From: JADKFD01 sp050250665
GTDB taxonomy: Bacteria > Pseudomonadota > Gammaproteobacteria > Xanthomonadales > SZUA-5
Reading direction: 5' to 3'
DNA length: 64,000 bases
Assembly: GCA_050250665.1 (NCBI GenBank)
Contig: JBFWOF010000002.1
Location: 1-64,000, forward strand
The position numbers and the translations under genes were made by a program. Shown here in pieces: positions 16,581 through 27,300 of the stretch. The first letter of the stretch is position 1; the number at the start of each line of letters is the position of its first letter. The notes under the pieces were generated by a model. That model worked only from the letters and a program-made list of their open reading frames with translations. It was not told where the DNA came from and made no database searches.

Positions 16581-19235
16581 TCAGCGCAGGCCGTCCAGCA
16601 ACTTGCGAGCTTCGTCCTTCTGCTCGGCATTGCCCTCGCCTATCACTTCTTCGAGCATGCTGCGGGCGCCATCCGGGTCGCCCATATCCATGTAGGCCCG
16701 CGCCAGATCAAGCTTGGTGGCGACCGCATCGTCGCCAAACACGCCCAGATCGCCCAGTTCGTCGTCCACATTGGGCGCCGAACTGCCGCTCTCCAGCGAG
16801 CTGCGATCCAGTTCCGGTTCGGCCATGTTGGCGAAATCGATTTCCGGCAGGTCCAGAGACAGCTCCTCCCTGCTCGCTGCCACCGGCTCGACCGGCGCCG
16901 GCTCTGGCTGCGGCTCTGGCTCCGGCATCCGGGTCGCCGGCACGTCCAGATCGAAATCGAAGCTCAGTTCGTCTCCAGCCGCCGATTCGTGCGCGGCGAC
17001 CGGTTCCGGCTCAGGCTGCGGCTCGGGCTCGGCTTTCGCCACCGGCGCGGCGACCGGTGCAATGGCCTCTGTCGGCGAATCGAGGTCAAAGTCGAAATCG
17101 AAATTCGATTCGGCGGCCTGCAGGGGAGCAGGCGGCTGGCTGATTTCTGCAGCCGGCTCACGATCCTCGAAGGCAGAAATATCCAGTCCGCCGTCCATCG
17201 GCTCGGACGGTGAATGCTCCGGCTCGTCGAAATTGACCTCGTCAGGGAAGTCATCCTGCGCGGCAAACATGGCGTGACCAGGCAGAATGCTCGCACCCAG
17301 CGCAACGGCCTGACGCCATTCGGGCTGATCTTCGCTCGCGATCTGGGCGCGCATGGCGCGCGCCGCAGTTTCGAACTCTGCTGCGTTCTGGCGCCCGTGG
17401 TAGAGCTCCAGCAGCGCCAGACGAGCGCGCAGATCGCCAGGATTCATGGCGATCTGATCGAGCAGCGCCTCTTCTTCGGCATCACCATCGTCAGCCGCGG
17501 CCTGCGGTGCGTGTTCGGCCGGGAAGAAGCCACCATGATCTTCATCGGCAGCGGTGAAATCGCCACTCTCAGCCTCGGGCTTGCGACGGAAGCGGGCAAA
17601 CAGCAGGCCGAGCAAGGCCAGCAGGGCCGCACCTACGCCACCAAGCACCCAGGGATTGCTGAACAAGCCACCTTCGGCGGGTGCAGGCTCGGGCACCGGC
17701 TCGGGCTTGACCGGCTCGGGTTCCGCAACAGGCTGAGTGACTGCCGTGCTGTCTACCGGCTCCGACGGTGCCGGCTCGGCCGGCGTGGTATCGACAGGCG
17801 GCTCGGCGACGATGTCTGTCGGCTCGGTCACGTCCGTCGGCGGCTCAGCCGGCTCGACCGGCTCTGCCGGCGCGGCCGAGGTGTCTGCCGGCGGAGCAGC
17901 GTCTTCGGGCTTCCAGATGTCCGGCGTTGGCTTGGGCTCTTCCGTGCTCGCGCTGTCGACCGCCGCGACCGGGGCCGCAGCAGCCTGTGCTTCGAGTTCG
18001 CGGATGCGCTGCTCAAGCTCGGCAGCGCGGGTCTGCAGCGACTTCAACTCGTCGTTGCGCAGCGACAGAACCTTGTCCTGATCGGACTTGATCTTTTCCA
18101 GATCGGTCACCCGCGAGCGCAATTCACTCACTTCCTGGCGCGAACTGACCAGATCTTCCTGGGAGCGTGCCAGATCACCACGCAGATTCTTGACCACTTC
18201 ATCGCTGCGATCCAGACCGCCTGATCCGGGACGATCGGCGGCGCCTTGTGCGTCCCCTTCGCGCGGCGGCAACAGCGACAGCCGGGAACCGCCGTTGCCG
18301 GTGCTGGCTGGCGGCGTACGCAGGCTTTCGCTGGCGCCGGCATCGGCAAGACGGGTCGGGGTCGCCGCCTGGGCGCTCTGGTATCCGCGCCACAGTTCGT
18401 TCTGGTTGCGGACAGCGGCCGATGCCTCGCTGGCGGCGATCGAATTGACTTCGTTGCCGCTGGGAATGCGCAGAATCGCGCCGCGCTTGAGCGCGTTGAT
18501 GTTTTCTTCGTAGAAGGCGTCCGGATTCATCCGCAACAACGCGATCATGAAACGATTCATGTCGCTGACACCATCCGGGCGCGTCGCCTGGGCGATTTCC
18601 CACAGCGTCTCGCCCTTGTTGACTGGCCCGTATTCGCCCGGCGCCGGAGCAGCGGGTTGAGCCGCCGCAGGCGCAGTCGCTGGGGCTGGAGCCGCAGCCG
18701 GGGCTGGCTTCGGAGCGGCAACCGGGGCCGCCGGTTTGACAGGGGCGGCCGGAGTTGCCGGCGCCTGCTGCACCGGGGTCACCGGCTTGGTGTCGCGTAC
18801 GGGGGCGGTCGCCACTTGCGGGTTGCCGCGGGATGGCGCGCTGACGGGCGGATCCAGCAGCACCGTGTACTCGCGCAGCAAGCGGCCCTTGGACCAGTTG
18901 ACCTCGAGCAGGAAATTCAGAAAGGGCTCGCGCACCGGCACCGCCGAGGTGACCTTGATGACGGCCTGGCCGTTGCTGGCCTTGCCTACGGCGAAGCTGA
19001 GCGGCATGTCCATGCGCGCGCGATCGATGCCCACCCGGGCGAAATCTTCGGCGCTGGCCAGTGCCACCGCGAGCCCATCGGCTTCCCCGGGGGCAGCCTG
19101 GATCACCTGGATCTCGGCATTGAGAGGCTCATTGAGCCCGGATTTCACTTCAATCCCGCCGAGGCCCAGCGCGTGTGCTAGCGATGGGATGGCGAGAATG
19201 CTGCTGGCCAGAAGTGTCTTGCGCGGTCCTTTCAT
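16581..19235 (-). CDS. fimV: FimV-like polar hub protein
   Basis: FimV is a peptidoglycan-binding inner-membrane protein that organises the cell pole and supports type IV pili and twitching in Pseudomonas. 884 residues: signal peptide (about 1-22), a FimV N-terminal domain (GLGGIEVKSGLNEPLNAEI), a Pro/Ala linker, a LysM domain (about 205-265, KGETLWEIAQ), a coiled coil (about 345-425), one membrane helix (about 535-560, followed by RFRRKP), a long acidic cytoplasmic region (Glu/Pro-rich) with tetratricopeptide-like helices, and the conserved FimV C-terminal motif (about 835-884, TKLDLARAYMDMGDPDGA). A strong GGGGGAG ribosome site precedes the ATG. It sits between asd and truA as in Pseudomonas and Xanthomonas. 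Confidence 0.93.
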   Translation of the reverse strand: MKGPRKTLLASSILAIPSLAHALGLGGIEVKSGLNEPLNAEIQVIQAAPGEADGLAVALASAEDFARVGIDRARMDMPLSFAVGKASNGQAVIKVTSAVPVREPFLNFLLEVNWSKGRLLREYTVLLDPPVSAPSRGNPQVATAPVRDTKPVTPVQQAPATPAAPVKPAAPVAAPKPAPAAAPAPATAPAAAQPAAPAPGEYGPVNKGETLWEIAQATRPDGVSDMNRFMIALLRMNPDAFYEENINALKRGAILRIPSGNEVNSIAASEASAAVRNQNELWRGYQSAQAATPTRLADAGASESLRTPPASTGNGGSRLSLLPPREGDAQGAADRPGSGGLDRSDEVVKNLRGDLARSQEDLVSSRQEVSELRSRVTDLEKIKSDQDKVLSLRNDELKSLQTRAAELEQRIRELEAQAAAAPVAAVDSASTEEPKPTPDIWKPEDAAPPADTSAAPAEPVEPAEPPTDVTEPTDIVAEPPVDTTPAEPAPSEPVDSTAVTQPVAEPEPVKPEPVPEPAPAEGGLFSNPWVLGGVGAALLALLGLLFARFRRKPEAESGDFTAADEDHGGFFPAEHAPQAAADDGDAEEEALLDQIAMNPGDLRARLALLELYHGRQNAAEFETAARAMRAQIASEDQPEWRQAVALGASILPGHAMFAAQDDFPDEVNFDEPEHSPSEPMDGGLDISAFEDREPAAEISQPPAPLQAAESNFDFDFDLDSPTEAIAPVAAPVAKAEPEPQPEPEPVAAHESAAGDELSFDFDLDVPATRMPEPEPQPEPAPVEPVAASREELSLDLPEIDFANMAEPELDRSSLESGSSAPNVDDELGDLGVFGDDAVATKLDLARAYMDMGDPDGARSMLEEVIGEGNAEQKDEARKLLDGLR

Positions 19236-19328
19236 GGAGCTCCCCCGAGGGCAGTGCGGCTTCTATTGGTGGCCGCGTATTAGGTCATTAAACTCGAAAC
19301 GACCTTATGAGGCGAACGTAACTATAGA

Positions 19329-20363
19329 TCACATGTAGGATTTTACCAATAGTTCTGCGATCTGAACTGCGTTCAGGGCCGCACCTTTACGAATGTTGTC
19401 GGAGACGATCCACAGGTTCAGACCTCTGGGGTGACTGATGTCCTCGCGAATTCGCCCCACAAACACCGGATCCTGGCCTGCAGCATGGGTCACCGGGGTC
19501 GGATAACCGCCGGCCCGGGCTTCGTCCACTACTACCACGCCCGGGGCAGCTTCGAGCAACTCACGAGCTCGCTGAACTGTGATTTTTTCCCGTGTCTCCA
19601 GGTGCACCGCCTCACTATGACCGTAGAACACCGGCACGCGAACGGCCGTCGGATTCACCATGATGGCGGGGTCCTCCAGAATTTTCTGGGTCTCCCATAC
19701 CATTTTCATTTCTTCCTTGGTGTAACCGTTGTCGGTGAACACGTCGATCTGGGGGATCAGGTTGAAAGCAATCTGGACCGGGAATTTCTTCGCTTCGATG
19801 GGCTGGAAGTTGAGCAGGCTGGCAGTCTGCCGGCCCAGTTCCTCCATGCCGGTCTGGCCGGCGCCGCTGACCGATTGATAGGTGGCGACGTTGATGCGGA
19901 CGATATCGGCGGCACGGTGCAGCGGCGCCAGGGCGACCAGCATCTGCATCGTCGAACAGTTCGGATTGGCGATGATGCCGCGCTTGCGATAGCCGGCAAT
20001 GGCGTGCGGATTGACTTCGCTGACCACCAGCGGAATGTCGGCGTCGTATCGAAACTCGCTGGTGTTGTCGACCACGATCGCGCCCGCGGCCACCGCGCGC
20101 GGCGCATGCACCCTGGACACGCTGCCACCGGCCGAGAACAGGGCAATAGCCACATCCTTGAAGTCGTAGCTGTCCAGATCCTGGACCTTCAGCGACTGCT
20201 CGCCGAACTTCACGCGCGAACCGGCCGAATGGGCGCTGGCCAGAGCCACCACCTCGGAAGCGGGGAAGTCGCGTTCTGCGAGGATCTCCAGCATGGTCGT
20301 GCCTACCGCGCCGGTAGCGCCGACGACGGCAATCTTGTATCGCTCTGCGGTGTTGTTGCTCAT
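19329..20363 (-). CDS. asd: Aspartate-semialdehyde dehydrogenase
   Basis: Asd reduces aspartyl phosphate to aspartate semialdehyde, the branch point to lysine/diaminopimelate, threonine and methionine. 344 residues. The NADP loop VVGATGAVG (about 14-22) and the catalytic Cys in NPNCSTMQM (about 133-141) are intact, as is the substrate Arg/His segment (RVPVFYGHSEAVHLE). The start is 7 bp after the aroC stop, so prmB-aroC-asd is one transcription unit. 93 bp separate it from fimV. Confidence 0.96.
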   Translation of the reverse strand: MSNNTAERYKIAVVGATGAVGTTMLEILAERDFPASEVVALASAHSAGSRVKFGEQSLKVQDLDSYDFKDVAIALFSAGGSVSRVHAPRAVAAGAIVVDNTSEFRYDADIPLVVSEVNPHAIAGYRKRGIIANPNCSTMQMLVALAPLHRAADIVRINVATYQSVSGAGQTGMEELGRQTASLLNFQPIEAKKFPVQIAFNLIPQIDVFTDNGYTKEEMKMVWETQKILEDPAIMVNPTAVRVPVFYGHSEAVHLETREKITVQRARELLEAAPGVVVVDEARAGGYPTPVTHAAGQDPVFVGRIREDISHPRGLNLWIVSDNIRKGAALNAVQIAELLVKSYM

Positions 20364-20370
20364 GTAGGGC

Positions 20371-21489
20371 TCAGTGGGTTTCCGGATTGAATGGATCGGC
20401 TGCGATTCGGGGATTCTGCGGCGGCACCCCGCCGCACTGGGCGCGATGGCGCAAGACGTGGTCCATCAGCACCAGCGCCAGCATGGCCTCCATGATCGGC
20501 ACCGCGCGTATGCCCACGCAGGGATCGTGGCGGCCACGCGTGACCAGTTCGCTGGCCTCGCCGGCGGTGTTCAGGGTCTGGCCGGGCACCAGAATGCTGG
20601 AGGTCGGCTTGATGGCGGCATGCGCCAGGATGTTCTGGCCGCTGGAGATGCCGCCGAGGATGCCGCCAGCCCGATTGGACCGGAAGCCTTCGGCGCTCAG
20701 TTCATCGCGATGCTCGCTGCCGCGCTGGCCGCACACGGCGACGCCGTCACCAATCTCGACGGCCTTGACCGCGTTGATGCTCATCAGCGCCATGGCGATG
20801 TCGGAATCGAGCTTGCCGTAGATCGGTTCGCCCAGGCCCACCGGCACGTTCTCGGCGATCACGCTCAGGCGTGCCCCGACCGAATCACCGGATTTGCGCA
20901 AGCCATCGAGATAGGCCTCGATTTCAGGCAGTTGCGCAGGATCCGGCCAGAACAGCGGATTGTCCTCGACGCTGCTGCGCTCGATGCGCTGCGGCACATA
21001 GGGACCGATGCCGCTCATCCAGGCCTGGATGGCGATACCGTGCTGCTCGGCCAGATAGCGCTTGGCGATCACTGCCGCTGCCACCCGCATGGTGGTCTCC
21101 CGGGCCGAGGAACGGCCGCCACCGCGCGGATCGCGGATGCCGTACTTGTGCCAGTAGGTGTAGTCGGCGTGGCCGGGTCGGAAACTCAGCGCGATGTCGC
21201 CGTAGTCCTTGGAGCGGGCGTCGGTGTTGCGGATCAGCAGTGCGATCGGAGTGCCGGTGCTGCGGCCCTGATAGACCCCGGACAGGATCTCCACTTCGTC
21301 GCTTTCCCGGCGCTGACTGGTGAAACGCGAGCGCCCGGTGGCGCGCCGATCCAGATCGTGCCTGAAGTCCTCGGCCTCGATGGCGATGCCCGGCGGGCAG
21401 CCGTCGATCACGCAACCGATGGCCGGTCCGTGACTCTCGCCGAAGGTGGTGACGCAGAAGGAGCGCCCGAAGGTGTTCGCCGCACTCAT
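20371..21489 (-). CDS. aroC: Chorismate synthase
   Basis: AroC converts EPSP to chorismate using reduced FMN; last shikimate step. 372 residues from the ATG at 21489, which overlaps the prmB stop as ATGA; an upstream in-frame start at 21543 lies inside prmB and is unlikely. Signature segments GRSFCVTTFGESHGPAIG, RSRFTSQRRESDEVEI and GGGRSSARETTMRVA are all present, with the conserved His residues. Chorismate feeds the tryptophan genes a few kilobases on, though these are separate transcription units. Confidence 0.97.
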   Translation of the reverse strand: MSAANTFGRSFCVTTFGESHGPAIGCVIDGCPPGIAIEAEDFRHDLDRRATGRSRFTSQRRESDEVEILSGVYQGRSTGTPIALLIRNTDARSKDYGDIALSFRPGHADYTYWHKYGIRDPRGGGRSSARETTMRVAAAVIAKRYLAEQHGIAIQAWMSGIGPYVPQRIERSSVEDNPLFWPDPAQLPEIEAYLDGLRKSGDSVGARLSVIAENVPVGLGEPIYGKLDSDIAMALMSINAVKAVEIGDGVAVCGQRGSEHRDELSAEGFRSNRAGGILGGISSGQNILAHAAIKPTSSILVPGQTLNTAGEASELVTRGRHDPCVGIRAVPIMEAMLALVLMDHVLRHRAQCGGVPPQNPRIAADPFNPETH

Positions 21490-22436
21490 TCGGAGCTTTC
21501 CGACGAACGCTGCGCCAGTGCCTGCGCGAACTGATCGGCACACTGCACCAGCGTGGCCCGATCCAGTACCGCCACCCCGGAACCGCCGCGCTCGAAGTCC
21601 ACCCAGGTGAATGGAACATCCGGCAGCGCCTCGATCAAGGCCGACTCGCTAGCGCCGACCTCCAGTACCAGCACTCCGTGCGGCTCAAGGTGCTCAGCCG
21701 CTGCGGCCAGGATCTGCAGCGGCAGGTCCAGGCCATCGCGACCCGACACCAGCGCCAGACGCGGTTCATGACTGAACTCGCCAGGCAAGGCCTCGTATTC
21801 ATCAACACCGACATAGGGCGGGTTGCTGACGATCAGATCGTAGCGACGCCCGACCAGCGCCGCAAAAGCATCGGATTCGATCACCTCAACGCGCTCACTG
21901 ACGCCATGATCGGCCGCATTTTCGGCAGCCAAAGCCAGCGCCGGGGCCGAGATATCCACCAGATCCACGTGCGCATCGGGCAGATGCACCGCCATGGCAA
22001 TGCCGATGCAGCCGCTGCCGCAGCACAGATCCAGCGCCCGCTCGATCGCGGCGCCGCCCATCCACGGCTCAAAACCGCGTTCGATCAGCTCGGCGATGGG
22101 CGAGCGCGGAATGAGCACCTCGGGACTGACCCTGAAGGACATCCCGGCAAACCAGGCTTCGCCGGTCAGATAGGCCACCGGCACGCGCTCATCGACCCGG
22201 CGCGCAATCAGACCCAGCAGAGTGGTCCGCTCTTCCGGCAGCAATGTCGCCGCGGCATAGGCCGGCGGCAGATCGTGCGGCAGATGCAGGCTGGTCAACA
22301 CCAGATAGCTGGCCTCATCCAGGGCATTGTCGAAGCCCTGGCTGAAACTGAGCCCGGCTTCGTTGAATCGACTGGTCGCGTAGCGAATGAAGTCGCAGAC
22401 GCTGCTGAGTACCTCGGTCAAGTCTGATCCCCACAT
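21486..22436 (-). CDS. prmB: Ribosomal protein L3 N5-glutamine methyltransferase
   Basis: PrmB methylates a glutamine of ribosomal protein L3 using SAM. 316 residues from the ATG at 22436; the open frame extends 24 codons further into the divergent promoter region. An N-terminal helical domain precedes a Rossmann methyltransferase with motif I ALDLCCGSGCIGIA (about 135-148) and the glutamine-binding motif NPPYV (about 207-211). PrmB rather than PrmC is called because of its place beside aroC, as in other gammaproteobacteria, and the N-terminus. It is divergent from the SCO gene with 198 bp between. Confidence 0.92.
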   Translation of the reverse strand: MWGSDLTEVLSSVCDFIRYATSRFNEAGLSFSQGFDNALDEASYLVLTSLHLPHDLPPAYAAATLLPEERTTLLGLIARRVDERVPVAYLTGEAWFAGMSFRVSPEVLIPRSPIAELIERGFEPWMGGAAIERALDLCCGSGCIGIAMAVHLPDAHVDLVDISAPALALAAENAADHGVSERVEVIESDAFAALVGRRYDLIVSNPPYVGVDEYEALPGEFSHEPRLALVSGRDGLDLPLQILAAAAEHLEPHGVLVLEVGASESALIEALPDVPFTWVDFERGGSGVAVLDRATLVQCADQFAQALAQRSSESSE

Positions 22437-22634
22437 CTGGTGCAAACCCCGCGATGTTCGCACCGATTGACCCGAGAAGGCACTCCTGGCTGAACCCGGG
22501 TTGCACATGCCCTCAGCATGCCCTGCCTATACTGCGGCCATGCCATTCCCACACCCGCCCGCGGGCAGCCACGGCAGCGCAGCCCGCTGCGTCGGGCGCC
22601 AGCGGTGACAAGGCCAATCTGGAGAACTCCGCCG

Positions 22635-23303
22635 ATGAGCGTCATGCAGCATCTGGAACGCAAGCTGCCCTGGATCATAGTGGCGCTGGCCGCGATCGCC
22701 GGCATTGCCGGTTTTGTCGCCAGCAAGCAGATGTTTGACGGCCGCGGGCCGACGCCGGAGGCGGTGCTGCAGCTGCAGGGCTCATTGCTGTATCCGCAAC
22801 CCAAGCCACTGCCGGAGTTCATGCTGGAGAGCGCCGATGGCCGCAGCCTCTCGAAAAAGGACTGGCAGGGTCGCTGGCGACTGGTGTTCTTCGGCTTCAC
22901 CCATTGCCCCGACGTCTGCCCGACCACGCTGGCCACCACCAAGGCGGCGCTGGCGAAGCTCAAGAGCGAACGCCCTGACGCCGATATCGCTGTCAGCTTC
23001 GTGTCCATCGATCCCGAGCGCGACCTGCCGCAGCAACTGGCTGCCTATGTCGCCTTCTTCGACCCCGCTTTCGAGGCCGCCACCGGCAGCCAGGAACAAC
23101 TGCTGGCGCTGACCCGGGCGATGGGCGTGATCTACGCCAAGGTCGCTACCGGCAGTGGTCCGCAGGACTACACCATGGATCACAGCGCCTCGCTGCTGAT
23201 TGTCGACCCGCAAGCCCGGCTGGTCGGGCTGATGCGCCCACCGCACCAGGCCGAAGTGATGGCCGCTGACCTCGCCACGCTGATTGATCGTCAGGAGAAT
23301 TGA
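22635..23303 (+). CDS. SCO1/SenC family copper chaperone
   Basis: 222 residues. A single N-terminal membrane helix (about 12-30) anchors a periplasmic thioredoxin-like domain. The copper site is present: CPDVCP (C-x3-C, about 95-100) and the distal His in TMDHSASLL. SCO proteins deliver copper to the CuA centre of cytochrome c oxidase or keep it reduced. The ATG at 22635 is preceded by GGAG; the frame is open another 39 codons upstream but without a signal-like sequence. The stop is 1 bp from the psd start, so the two are cotranscribed. No oxidase genes are in the window. Confidence 0.92.
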   Translation: MSVMQHLERKLPWIIVALAAIAGIAGFVASKQMFDGRGPTPEAVLQLQGSLLYPQPKPLPEFMLESADGRSLSKKDWQGRWRLVFFGFTHCPDVCPTTLATTKAALAKLKSERPDADIAVSFVSIDPERDLPQQLAAYVAFFDPAFEAATGSQEQLLALTRAMGVIYAKVATGSGPQDYTMDHSASLLIVDPQARLVGLMRPPHQAEVMAADLATLIDRQEN

Positions 23304-23304
23304 A

Positions 23305-24186
23305 ATGGGATTGCAGAGGGATCTGGGCGTCGCCCTGCAGCTGATGCTGCCGCATCAATTCCTGTCCAGGATTGTCTATTACCTGATGCGCTGGACCTGG
23401 GGTCCGTGGAAGCGGCTGCTGATCAAGACCCTGAGTCGCGCCTACAAGATCGATCTGGCGGACGCGCTGGAACCCGATCCGGAGGCCTACGCCAGCTTCA
23501 ATGACTTCTTCACCCGGGCACTGCGGCCAGAAGCCCGACCGATCGCGTCGGACAGCGGCGCGCTGGTGTCACCGTCCGACGGCCGCATCTCGCAGATCGG
23601 CCGCATCCGCGACGGCCGCATCGTCCAGGCCAAAGGCATGGACTACACCCTCAGCGAACTGCTCGGCGGGCGCGAGGATGAGGCCGCGCGCTTCGAAGGC
23701 GGTGGTTTTGCCACGATCTATCTGTCGCCTCGCGATTACCACCGCGTGCACGTGCCCTACGGCGGTCGCTTGCGCCGGGCCATCCACGTCCCCGGACGGC
23801 TGTTCAGCGTGGCCCCGTGGACCACCGAATCGATCCCCCGGTTGTTTGCGCGCAATGAGCGCCTGGCGCTGCTGCTGGATACCGACCAGGGCCCGATGGC
23901 GGTGATCCTGGTCGGAGCCATCTTCGTTTCCAGCATCGAAACCACTTTCGACGGAGAGGTCACACCGCCCTATGCCGATCAGGTGCGGGTCCAGGACTAC
24001 CCCGGAGATCAGGCCCCGGCATTTGCGGTCGGCGCCGAAATCGGCCGCTTCAACATGGGTTCGACCGTGATCGTGCTCAGCGCTGCCGCCTTTCCCGACT
24101 GGGACGCCGCCTTGAGTGCGGACACGCCGGTGCGGATGGGGCAGCGACTGAGCGCAGCAGCGCCCGCACAGCCTGACGGCCCCTGA
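23305..24186 (+). CDS. psd: Phosphatidylserine decarboxylase proenzyme
   Basis: Psd makes phosphatidylethanolamine from phosphatidylserine at the inner membrane. 293 residues. The self-cleavage site that generates the pyruvoyl group is GST in FNMGSTVIVL near the C-terminus; most members have L-G-S-T, here M-G-S-T. The Asp and His of the processing triad lie in SPSDGRISQIG and SPRDYHRVHVP. The start follows AGGAGA by 7 nt. An amphipathic N-terminus (LMLPHQFLSRIVYYLMRW) is typical of the membrane association. Confidence 0.95.
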   Translation: MGLQRDLGVALQLMLPHQFLSRIVYYLMRWTWGPWKRLLIKTLSRAYKIDLADALEPDPEAYASFNDFFTRALRPEARPIASDSGALVSPSDGRISQIGRIRDGRIVQAKGMDYTLSELLGGREDEAARFEGGGFATIYLSPRDYHRVHVPYGGRLRRAIHVPGRLFSVAPWTTESIPRLFARNERLALLLDTDQGPMAVILVGAIFVSSIETTFDGEVTPPYADQVRVQDYPGDQAPAFAVGAEIGRFNMGSTVIVLSAAAFPDWDAALSADTPVRMGQRLSAAAPAQPDGP

Positions 24187-24362
24187 CGGCGGCCGCTCAC
24201 GTGATCCAGGGACAGCAGCAGGGCTGATCTCGAAAATGGGTCGGCCCCGGATGCCTTGGAGCAAGGGGGTTTGCTGTGGTATCGGTCGTGCCAACCCGGC
24301 TCGACGCACGCGCGTCGGGTTTCAACGTTACAATCCGACCCAAACAAGTCCACTGATACATT

Positions 24363-24376
24363 TTCAGGAGCCTGAA
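24363..24376 (+). promoter_or_regulatory. Hairpin that contains the ribosome-binding site of the 24379 gene
   Basis: TTCAGG-AG-CCTGAA is a perfect 6-bp inverted repeat that ends 2 bases before the ATG, and its centre is the AGGAG Shine-Dalgarno. Whether this short stem is stable in vivo is not known. Confidence 0.4.
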
Positions 24377-24378
24377 CC

Positions 24379-27300
24379 ATGGCCAACATACGAGAAATCA
24401 GGCCGCCCGGCGCCCGCACCAACGCCTTGCTGACGCTGGGATGCGCGCTGTTGCTGGCGGTCGTATCGACCGCACAGGCGCAAACGCGTGGCAATGTGTT
24501 TCCGCCGTCACTCAACTACGCACCGGCGGCAGGCACCAGTATCAACCTCAACCTGTCAGGCGTTACCGGCAGCGCATCGATCCTGGTGACTCCGGTCGGT
24601 GGCATGGGAACCGGCAGCTTTGCGACCATGGGTCTGAGCTGCAGCCTGACCGGGCCTGACCAGGGCAGTTTTTCCGTCGCTCCCAGCAGCTTCAATTTCT
24701 TGCCCGGGTCACCTGCGGCCAGTATCGGCTTGAGCTGCGCGGCCGGCATCAGCCCGCGCACAGCCACGCTGTTCTGCAATGAAGCCCCGGGCGGCAGCAC
24801 CGGCCAATCGCGGAGCTGGCCGCTGCAATGCCCTCCGTTGCCACCAACCACCGCGCCCAGCCTGAGTTTCAATCCCGCACCCGGTTCGCCGGTGACCTTC
24901 AGCTCGAGCTCGAATCTGGTGGGCGCCACGGCCAACGGGTCCATCCGCATCACACCCAGCGGTGGTTTCGGTACCGGCTTTGGCGCCACCACACAGTTCA
25001 ACAACTGCACGGTGACCGGTGAATCCGTGCCCGGCACCTTTGCCGGCTTCCAGGGCGCGTCGTTTACCTTTGTCGGCGCCACCACCGCAGTCCAGACACT
25101 GAACCTGACGGCCACCCTGCGCGCCACGGCCGTCACGGCGACGCTGAACTGTGATCAGGTCGTGCCAGGCTCACCCTTGCGCGGAAGCCCTTTTGTGATT
25201 CCGCGCAGCTGGCCGTTGCAGGTGAACGCCGGCACGCAGCCGGTTGCCAATCTGCGATTGCTGAAGACCGCCAGCGCCCAACAGGTCCAGGTCAACGAGG
25301 AATTCAGCTACAACGTGCAGGCCAGCAACGCCGGTTCCAGCCCCGAGTTCGGACTGATCGTCATCGACCAGGTGCCCTCGGCACTGACCGTGCTCAGCGC
25401 CTCCGGCCCGGATTGGACCTGCCGCATCGACGGCAACACCGTCGACTGCCGGCTACCCGAGCTGATCGGGGGCCGTAGTGCCGATTTCAACATTCAGGTG
25501 CGGGCACCAGCGACGCCCCGCAGCATTTCCAACAGTGCCCGTATGACCTCGCTGTCGAACAGCACGGCGCTGGTGTCCTCGGCCACGGTGGATGTAGTGG
25601 CGCCACCGCCCGAGCCGGTCGACCTCGCCATCGACAAGACAGACAGCGCTGACCCGGTGCGCACCGGCAGCAACTTCAGTTACCTGCTGACGGTCAGCAA
25701 TCTGGGCGCCGGCGCCGCCACCGGCGTGCGCGTCGAGGATGTACTTCCCGCCGGCCTGACGCTGGTCGCCGCGACCGGCCCCGGCTGGACCTGCAATGGC
25801 AGCAGTACGGTCAGCTGCACGCTCGCCGGTTCGCTGGCGGCAGGCGCCAGTGCCAGCGTGTCGATCGAGGTCACGGCACCGGCGCAGGCCACCAATCTCA
25901 GCAACCGGGCCACCGTGAGTTCGAACGAGCCCGACTCGAACAGCGCCAACAACGCCGACACCGAAAGCACCTCGATCACGGCCGAGCCGCCACCGCCGCC
26001 GCCACTACGCGCGGATCTGGGCATCAGCGCCACGGCCGTACCCGGTTCGGTGTTGACCGGCCAGAATGTGAGCTTCGAAGTGGCGATCAACAATATCGGC
26101 CCGGATCCGGCCACGGCAGTGATCTTTGACGGCACGCTGTCGGCGGCTCTCGAAGCGCTCGGCGCCAGCGGCAACGGCTGGACCTGCACGGTGACTGCGC
26201 GCCAGATCGTATGCACGCGCGCCAGCATCGGCGTGAACGCCACCGAGAACCTGACAATATCCGCACGAGTGCTGCCGGGCGCCACCGGTAGCGCCGACAT
26301 GGCGCTCCGGGCGGTGTCCTCGGTCACCGATCCGGTGCCGGCCAACAATCAGGGCCAGGTCGCAGTCAGTTACCAGGCCGGCGGAGCCGATGTTTCCATC
26401 GTCAAGACCGACAGCGTCGATCCGGTGGCGGCGGGCGCCCAGTACAGCTACACGCTGACGGTCAGCAATGCCGGACCCGAGGCGGCGAGTGGCGTCGTGG
26501 TCAGCGACACGCTGCCTGCGGCGCTGAGTTTCGTCAGTGCCAGCGGCGCCGGTTTCGCCTGCACCAACACCGCCGGCACCGTCCGCTGCACGCTGGCGAA
26601 CCCCTTGGCAGCCGGCGCATCGGCAGCAGCGACCATTGCCGTACGTGCACCCACTTCCGGCAGCTCGATCAGCAATGAAGGCGTGGTCTCGGCGTCCACC
26701 AACGACCCGAACCAGGCCAACAACCGCTCCACCCAGACCACCCAGATCAATGACCGCACGGTCGAGCAGATCAGCGATCTGCTGGACGAGGCCGCGGTTG
26801 ATCCGGCATCCGAGGCGGCACTGCCGGTGGTGTCGGCCGAATGCGCCGACCCTGCCAGCGCGCTGGCTGCGGTTTGCGAAGAGATTGTGGATGCCGCGGA
26901 CGACGGACGCATCGGCGAAGTCACCGACGCCCTGCGGGCCATCGCGCCGGACGAAGTGTTGGCGCAGCAGTTGGTGCTGCGCGAAATCGCCACCACCCAG
27001 TTCTTCAATGTCGACGCCCGCCTCAACGAGCTGCGACGTGGTGGCGGCGGATTCAGCCTGTCCGGCCTGACCGTCAACTCCGGCGGTCAGGCTATTCCCC
27101 TGTCGCTGGCCGGCGAAGCCCTGCAGGCGGCCCTGGGCTATGGCGATGACGAAGGCGGACTGATCAGTCCCTGGGGCTTCTTCGTCAATGGCAACATCAC
27201 CGACGGCAAGCAGGATCTGCGCAATGCCTCAGGTCGGGTCGGCGTCGACTACAGCTCGCGCGGCATCACCGCCGGCATCGATTACCGGCTGAGCAACCGC

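Noticed and set aside
16194..17213. Long plus-strand frames opposite truA and fimV
   Set aside because: Shadows of the minus-strand genes; no start signals or recognised domains.
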